A DNA stretch of 64,000 bases from Undaria pinnatifida (taxonomy: Eukaryota; Sar; Phaeophyceae; Laminariales; Alariaceae). The DNA is taken from assembly GCA_012845835.1 (NCBI GenBank), contig JABAKD010000010.1, positions 17,061,204 through 17,125,203 of the forward strand, given 5' to 3'. Both the position numbers and the translations under genes were made by a program. This document shows positions 58,601 through 64,000 of the stretch, in pieces; position 1 is the stretch's first letter, and every line of letters begins with the position of its first letter. The notes under the pieces were generated by a model. It had not been told where the DNA came from and made no database searches. It was given only the letters and a program-made list of their open reading frames with translations.

Positions 58601-59755
58601 ATAATATGCACGACTACGAATATACCAAGTAGTAGATGATGATGCGTGGGGTGCTCCTGCAGTTGCCTTTTAAAAATGTAAATACGAAACTGAACGAAAA
58701 TGGCCAAGAAGACGCGGGTTCTCAACCAACTCGTGGCGCTCAACACAAACGGCACCCACCCCAGAAAATGGGCAATGGCACTGGCTAACCGTCTGTGTTT
58801 CGGCTGTCGATACTTGTATTTGCTGCCGTACGGGATTCAAGCATTCGAGTTCGTTTGGTATTACATGCATCATTGGAGCACAATATTTATATAATTAGCC
58901 AAAGTCATGCTTGAGGGTGCATGCGATTGAGAAAAACACGTGATCGAACGGTCAGACAATAAAAGCTTTACGTTAGAGAGATCGGAGAAAATTCTGTGGA
59001 ATTCACATCGGGTCCTCATGAGCCTCCACCCAAATATGCCATCAGCGCCCACTATGTCTTGCAGCGACGGGATGTTGAGGAAAACGGGGGATCGGTAGGA
59101 TAGAAGGCTCACGCTGTTACCAGGTCGTGGCCGGAATGCCCGTCACCGACGCTGCATTCGTCGAGCTGAGGGGGGGACTACGGGGCGCCGAGGAAAAACG
59201 GGCCGGTCCTCTTGGCTCCGACGTTCATTTGCGTTGTGCTGGCGGCATGCTGCAGCGACGGAGAGCCAGGAAAGAGCAGAAGATCGGTTGGATGTAGGGC
59301 GCACGCTGTTACCGGGCTGTGGCATTAATACCCGATTGGCACCGACAACAGTTGTGCATCTGGCAGGGGGGGCGTTGCAGGGACGTGAAATCGAAACAAA
59401 CGCAATGCAGTATGCACCTGGCGCATGTTGAACGCTACCAAAAGAGTAAAGCAAGTTATAACTACTTTGCCCACTCTCAATAAATAGATCTCCGGTCACA
59501 TATCCATCTGTCGCGCATATTTATCGTCACGCAACGCCCTTGATGCTTCTTTAATATATCGCGATGCTTGTTCTATCAATTTGTATCTGGATCTGATAGG
59601 TTGGAGGAGCTCTAGCCTAGAAGTGTTCTGATTTTCTGTTTGAACCCAAGCTGCAAGATAAGCCGATCTCGGGCGCAATGATCTTGGTTTACTTGTAGGG
59701 CCAGAGTTCGCCGTGACATGGTGAACCCATGATGATTGTAGGCTCGAGGGTTCTG
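58601..59755. other. No gene recognised
   Basis: A 65-codon frame at 58700-58894 starts MAKKTRVLNQLVALNTNGTH but has no recognised family. 59115-59190 and 59305-59375 are loosely similar to each other. Confidence 0.35.
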
Positions 59756-59760
59756 CCTTG

Positions 59761-60066
59761 CTGTAACATGGTGAATCCAGGGAGACGCTGTAACATGGTG
59801 AAACCAGGTAGACGATGTAACATGGTCAGCTCAGGGAGACGCTGTAAGATGGTAAACCCAGAGAGACATCGCAACATGGTGAACCCAGGGAGACGCTGTA
59901 GCACGGTGACCCCAGGGGGACGCTGGAACATGGTGAACACGGGGAAATGCTGTAACATGGCGACCCCAGGGAAACGCTCTAACATGGTGTATCCAGGGAG
60001 ACGTCGTAACATGGTGAACCCAGGGAGATGCTGCAACATGTTTATTCCAGGGAGACGCTGTAACAA
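59761..60066 (+). repeat. 27-bp minisatellite, about 11 units
   Basis: Unit close to TGTAACATGGTGAACCCAGG plus GAGACGC. As 27 is a multiple of three the array stays open and gives a nine-residue periodicity (CNMVNPGRR) on the plus strand and another on the minus strand. The array alone is no proof of coding. Confidence 0.92.
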
Positions 60067-60371
60067 CATGGATCACCATGATACAGCGAGGGGGAGCCCT
60101 CGCGCATACAAGTAGACCAAGATCACTATCCCCGAGACCAGCATACCTTGGTGCTTGAGTTCGAACAGATATTTGGAGCACTTGAAGGCTGTGGCTCCTC
60201 CTTTTCATCAATTTAGATTCCCGATAGATGGTGGAACAGGCATGGAGGTTCCATGGCGAAGCATCAAGCGCGTTGCGTAGCGATATGTGTGCATCAGCAT
60301 GTGGATATGTGATCGGAGATGTATCAGCTGACATTGGACATGGTTTTGACTTATTTTGTTCTATTTTTAGC

Positions 60372-60690
60372 CTTCAACCGTCGCCCCGGTGTAGTGGTTA
60401 CCCTCAAATGCTACTAGAGTTGGCTCTGGAGTTTGAATCCCACGTGGGCCGTACTTTTGAGATTGTTTGCAAAAATGAAAGTAAAAGGCATCAACTGCTG
60501 AGAGGGCCTAACAGCATGGGTAGGCGTAATTCGATGCGAGTCAACGAGGGAAGAAAGGGTTGAAATAGAAAAAACGAAGGCACATACCATAGTGGGGAGG
60601 GGGGAGGAGAGCCTGCTTAGTGACCCTGGATCTGAGTTACGTCTAGGGAGGGGGAAAGAAAAAGACAACAACGAACGCGAACATAATAAG
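60372..60690 (+). repeat. SINE-D copy, best-preserved
   Basis: GTCGCCCCGGTGTAGTGGTT (A box in TAGTGGTTA), GGAGTTTGAATCCCACGTGG (B box), ATTCGATGCGAGTCAACGAG, GTGACCCTGGATCTGAGTTA and a purine-rich end. A tRNA-derived Pol III SINE. Confidence 0.85.
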
Positions 60691-62456
60691 AAAATGTATC
60701 CACAAGGGATGGACAAAAAAAAAAGCGTTACTGCTGTATCCTGTATTGCGTGTATATGATAGGGATTTCCGCAAGCTAAGGAAGGCATTCCCACCAAGGG
60801 GATCTATCCTCTAGACCTCCGACACGGTAGAGAGCTTCCGACATTACACAATGAACCCTCCGCGTGGTACCGGTTCAGACAGTAATCGCGCATCATCAAT
60901 GATATTACAACCTGGCGCACGTCAATGCAACACATGCATCTGCCTGCAGCCCAATGGGAGGGAGAAGGGGAGAAACCAGCTTGTGCCGTCCACTGCAGCG
61001 GGCATCGACCTTAACCATTCCGTGAGACCACAGCTCCTCTATCGTTAGAACTAGAACCCACGATTCAATTATCGATAGATTGTGCGTATTGTCCGAACGA
61101 TGCGCCTACCGACTATTGTCGAGATGCAGCAGTAGTAAGAGCGTGGGTCGCAAGATCACGGTGTTCGGATGGGTTACGGAGCTCAAGGCACAAGCACCGG
61201 AGAGAAACGTGAGAATGAAGCCTGGACAGAAATAAAGCGCGAGCTCGCAGCAATGCGAGCAGTGCCATGTTGTGCGCGTATCGTACAACTCCAACCGTTT
61301 TAGTTCGGACACAAAAAATAAAAACGGAACCTATTCTGATCCAGGAGTGAGTGCGCGTCGTGTGGCCGACGCTGCAATCGTCATTGGTACTTGTCATTTT
61401 CTCCCTCCCAAGTCCCAAAGGGGCTACATAATAGGATCATACGTACCAGGGCATCCAAGGTACCTGGTAATCGTCTTTATGAGAGTTGATATTACTGTTG
61501 AACATCGCAGCCAAAACGAGGGTACTTCGCATCCATGTAGACTATCCTCCTCTTGTTCGGTTACCTCTGTTCCGCACGATCAAGACACAGCGCACACCGC
61601 TACAAACCTAACTTTCGTCAGAGGGTGCATACCGTATGACACGCACGACGACAACCCACCCCCTCCCACGATTTTCCAAGCTAGTTTTCTAAACAACGTG
61701 GACAGCATAAACGCCAAGCGGTATGTCTATTGAAAGGTCCCGACGAGATTTTTTTGAAGCCACCGCTTTCGTTGAGTGTGCGGTCCTTGCTGTGGAAAAA
61801 CTCGCCTCGGAAAAATCATCGCAGGGGGTGTGGTGTCTGGCGTGTGATACGGTGCAACAACCATCCTGTCGCGTTTGACCCGCATGCTGATCGGCCCAGC
61901 TGCAGCTGATGCGGTGCAAGCCAGCGAGAGCGAAAACACGGTCTCGATTTCTATCGACCTGAGAGGCACCTTAAAAACAACACCTGGGGAGCGAGCGTCA
62001 ACCCGATACCTACGGATATATTTTCACGAAACAGGAACCCGTGCCTTGATGGTGGCCTCCTTAAGAATGCCCGAAAAAGTATCTTATCCGCCCCCTTGCG
62101 TAAAAGTGGGACTTGCGAACTCGACTCAAGCCTACGGACGGCGGCAAACGTCTTTCGAATGTCCCGACTTCAATCAATCAACCAGATAGCTCCACATGAA
62201 AAAACACCATTTCCGGGCGCAGCAATCACAGATTCAACAAAATCGCGAACGAAGCCTTTCGTAATTCGCCGTTCTTCTTCTACTGTTGTACCTCATGGCC
62301 ACCTCGCTCCTTGCCCAAGAGGCAACAGGCGCCCAAAACCTTGCAAATCTCACACGCGACACCTTAGACGCGAACAAAATCGAGTAGAAAACATGATACG
62401 GCACAAAAATTCAAGGCGCTCTCTGATCCAGCAAACAAACTCCCACCCCCGCCTCC
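60691..62456. other. No gene recognised
   Basis: Open frames of 100-150 codons at 61272-61733 and 61875-62189 have no recognised motifs. Part of this may be 3' UTR of the minus-strand splicing-factor gene. A TACCWGGTA motif lies at 61461. Confidence 0.35.
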
Positions 62457-63101
62457 TTATTCCTCCTCGTCTTCCTCCTCTTCTCCACCGCTATCCCCTC
62501 CGTCCTTTGTACTCCTCTCCGCCTTCGCTCCGTTTCCCTCCCCCCCTCCTCCCTCCTCTTCTTTCGCCCCCCGTACCCCCCTCCCCTCCTCCTCCTCCTC
62601 CTCCTCCTCCTCCTCCTCCTCCTGCGCCGCCACCCCTTCCCCCCGCCCCTCCTCCCCCTCCTCCTCTCCTTCTCGTTCCGGCTCGTCATCATTCAACCTC
62701 CTCTTGCTCGACTCCGGTCCTTCCTCTTCCTCTTCCTCTTCTTCCACATCATCAAGGTCAATCTCCTCTCGATCAACTCCCCCCACCGCTCCACCACCCT
62801 CCAACTCCCCTTGCTTGCGCTTAATACCACCCTCCTCCCCGCCCCCCGTCCCCGCATTCTTATTGCCCCCACCCCCGGCTCCACCCCCGCCTCCGCCGAG
62901 CTTGAAACCGGCCAGAGCGTTGGCGCCGGCGCCCTCCCTTTTCCACTTCTGGGCCATCTCCAAGATTTTGAGGTTGGCCGGTTTGGTCTCGTCGTCGGGG
63001 AATTGGTAGTCGTAGTACTCTTCCCACCCCATCCCCTCCCCGTTCGTCCCGGTCATCATGCGCCGCTTCTTGAACTTGCGCGGCATCTTGCTCTCCACTT
63101 C
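62457..63101 (-). CDS. CRNKL1: Crooked-neck/CRNKL1/Clf1-like splicing factor, last exon
   Basis: Read on the minus strand from acceptor GCGCGAGCCCAG: EVESKMPRKFKKRRM, then GMGWEEYYDYQFPDDETKPA and LKILEMAQKWKREG. These match the conserved C-terminus of Crooked-neck proteins (a (V)xxxMPxxVKKRR stretch followed by WEEYYDYIFP and LKxLxMAxxWK). Clf1/CRNKL1 is a HAT-repeat subunit of the Prp19-associated complex needed for spliceosome activation in the nucleus. About 150 further residues are Gly/Glu/Lys-rich, with long Glu runs from CTC/CCT repeats, and end at TAA (62459-62457). Metazoan and fungal relatives have a shorter tail. The proline-rich plus-strand frame here is a shadow. Confidence 0.88.
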   Translation of the reverse strand, partial: EVESKMPRKFKKRRMMTGTNGEGMGWEEYYDYQFPDDETKPANLKILEMAQKWKREGAGANALAGFKLGGGGGGAGGGGNKNAGTGGGEEGGIKRKQGELEGGGAVGGVDREEIDLDDVEEEEEEEEGPESSKRRLNDDEPEREGEEEGEEGRGEGVAAQEEEEEEEEEEEEGRGVRGAKEEEGGGGEGNGAKAERSTKDGGDSGGEEEEDEEE

Positions 63102-63789
63102 CTGGGCTCGCGCGTACACATGCGACAACGAGGAACGGGGACATATTCACGTTTCGGTTTCGATGTATAAAACTACGCCATGTATAGGAAGGGGCGTCAT
63201 CATCGTATGAATTATCTCCGTACTCCGTAGGACCGTAGACTCCTCGCACCCCACAATGCCGGGACGAAGCACGTCGATGCCGAAACGGAGCACATCGGGT
63301 TTTCACCGACCAAGCAAGCATCGCGTGCACCAAGCGCGAAGCGCCGTGAGGTGTCTTTCGGCGAGTCGGAGGAAGGGTGAGCATCCTATAAGAGGGGCAG
63401 CTCGACTAAAAACAATAAGGCAAAACCGTTTCCCTCCCAGGAGGAGGACAAGACACAATACGACAAAACGACGCGAATATCGGGCATATCATATCAATTG
63501 CGTGTGCGTAGGCTATCGTTTTCCGTCGCTTGCGGTATGAGCGTCAATCCTTAGGGACCGTACAGGAAAACGCGCATATAGTACCAGATGCGTCTTCAGT
63601 AGCTTCTGACTTAGGGGGATCAGACGGACAAGAACATATTTTAGGTGGTAAACGGCCCTAACGACACTAGAGTACGCATTTAGCTTATAAATAGGGGGGT
63701 CAGACGGACAAGAAAAAGCTTTGGGTGGTGGAGCCCCTTAGGCTGACTGACACCTACGGAATACCGCGCACTGCGAGCCAAGCTCTTAC
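63102..63789 (-). other. Intron between the last two exons of the CRNKL1-like gene
   Basis: Donor GTAAGA, acceptor GCGAGCCCAG, 688 bp, phase 0. It contains two related segments (63610-63660 and 63690-63740) sharing GGGG.TCAGACGGACAAGAA. Confidence 0.85.
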
Positions 63790-63865
63790 CTTGAGCCCCT
63801 TGCTCTTGCCCCGTCCCTTGGCCTCCGCCTTCTCCGCTGCCCGCCACGCCTCCAAGAGCTTCACC
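63790..63865 (-). CDS. CRNKL1: CRNKL1-like gene, penultimate exon (gene continues beyond window)
   Basis: Acceptor TATTTTTCAG, donor AAG/GTAAGAG. 76 nt encode VKLLEAWRAAEKAEAKGRGKS followed by KGLK, matching the RVxLLEAWRxFE segment that precedes the MPxxVKKRR block in this family. It joins exon 62457-63101 in phase 0. Upstream exons with the HAT repeats lie outside the window; 63866-64000 looks intronic. Confidence 0.85.
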
Positions 63866-64000
63866 CTGAAAAATACGAGCGCACATACATAGCGCAGGCG
63901 ACAAGATTCAGGATCTCCACTTGGCCCTTCTCCCACTATCGATAAGTCATCAACTCAATTTCAAGTAAAGTGTCCCTGAAAAGGTGGATATGAGCAGGTT

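Noticed and set aside
62096-62824. 242-codon plus-strand proline-rich frame
   Set aside because: Antisense shadow of the Glu/Gly-rich last exon of the CRNKL1-like gene, which has clear family motifs and splice sites.

Overview
This is nuclear DNA from a eukaryote with a repeat-rich genome. Coding sequence is split by GT-AG introns (up to about 25 kb). GC-rich exons sit in a background of tRNA-derived SINEs, non-LTR and LTR retrotransposon remains, a DNA-transposon derivative, long (TAA)n and (AAC)n arrays, minisatellites and poly(C) tracts. There are no bacterial-style operons, rRNA genes or CRISPR arrays, and I found no complete tRNA gene. The lineage cannot be fixed from the sequence. A TE-rich protist or alga (a stramenopile would fit the kinase style) is only a guess. 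Short TTAGGG runs suggest TTAGGG-type telomeres.

Two protein-coding genes can be reconstructed. The main one lies on the + strand and spans about 47 kb (4928..51905). Nine exons with fully compatible phases encode an 871-residue tyrosine-kinase-like (TKL) Ser/Thr protein kinase. It has an N-myristoylation signal, a kinase domain at about residues 74-366 with HRD, DFG and APE motifs, and a long Ser/Arg-rich tail with tandem peptide repeats. Its first two introns are 25.1 and 14.6 kb and hold most of the repeats in the window. The second gene, on the - strand at the right edge (62457 to beyond 64000), is the 3' end of a Crooked-neck/CRNKL1/Clf1-type splicing factor with a very acidic, Gly/Glu-rich C-terminal tail.

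Layout: 1-4.6 kb is a repeat mosaic. 4.6-5.16 kb is the kinase leader and exon 1. 5.16-30.24 kb is intron 1, with an RLE-type non-LTR retrotransposon between (TAA)n arrays at 8.4-12.5 kb, a tandem segmental duplication at 13.1-17.0 kb, a SINE cluster with an (AAC)n array at 17.4-20.3 kb, a 49-bp tandem repeat at 23.5 kb, and long stretches without recognisable content. Exon 2 is at 30.24 kb. 30.4-45.07 kb is intron 2, with a 300-bp tandem tRNA-like repeat, inverted copies of a young repeat, and a PIF/Harbinger-like MITE with a TTA target duplication. 45.07-51.9 kb holds exons 3-9. 51.9-62.4 kb has degenerate ~150-bp repeats, a decayed Copia-type element and two minisatellites. 62.4-64 kb is the splicing-factor gene.

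The most unusual non-gene signal is a palindromic 9-mer, TACCWGGTA. I counted 15 exact copies in the window against about 0.5 expected, mostly outside the recognised repeat families. All coordinates of repeats are read by eye and are approximate to about 10-30 bp; exon coordinates are exact for the model proposed.
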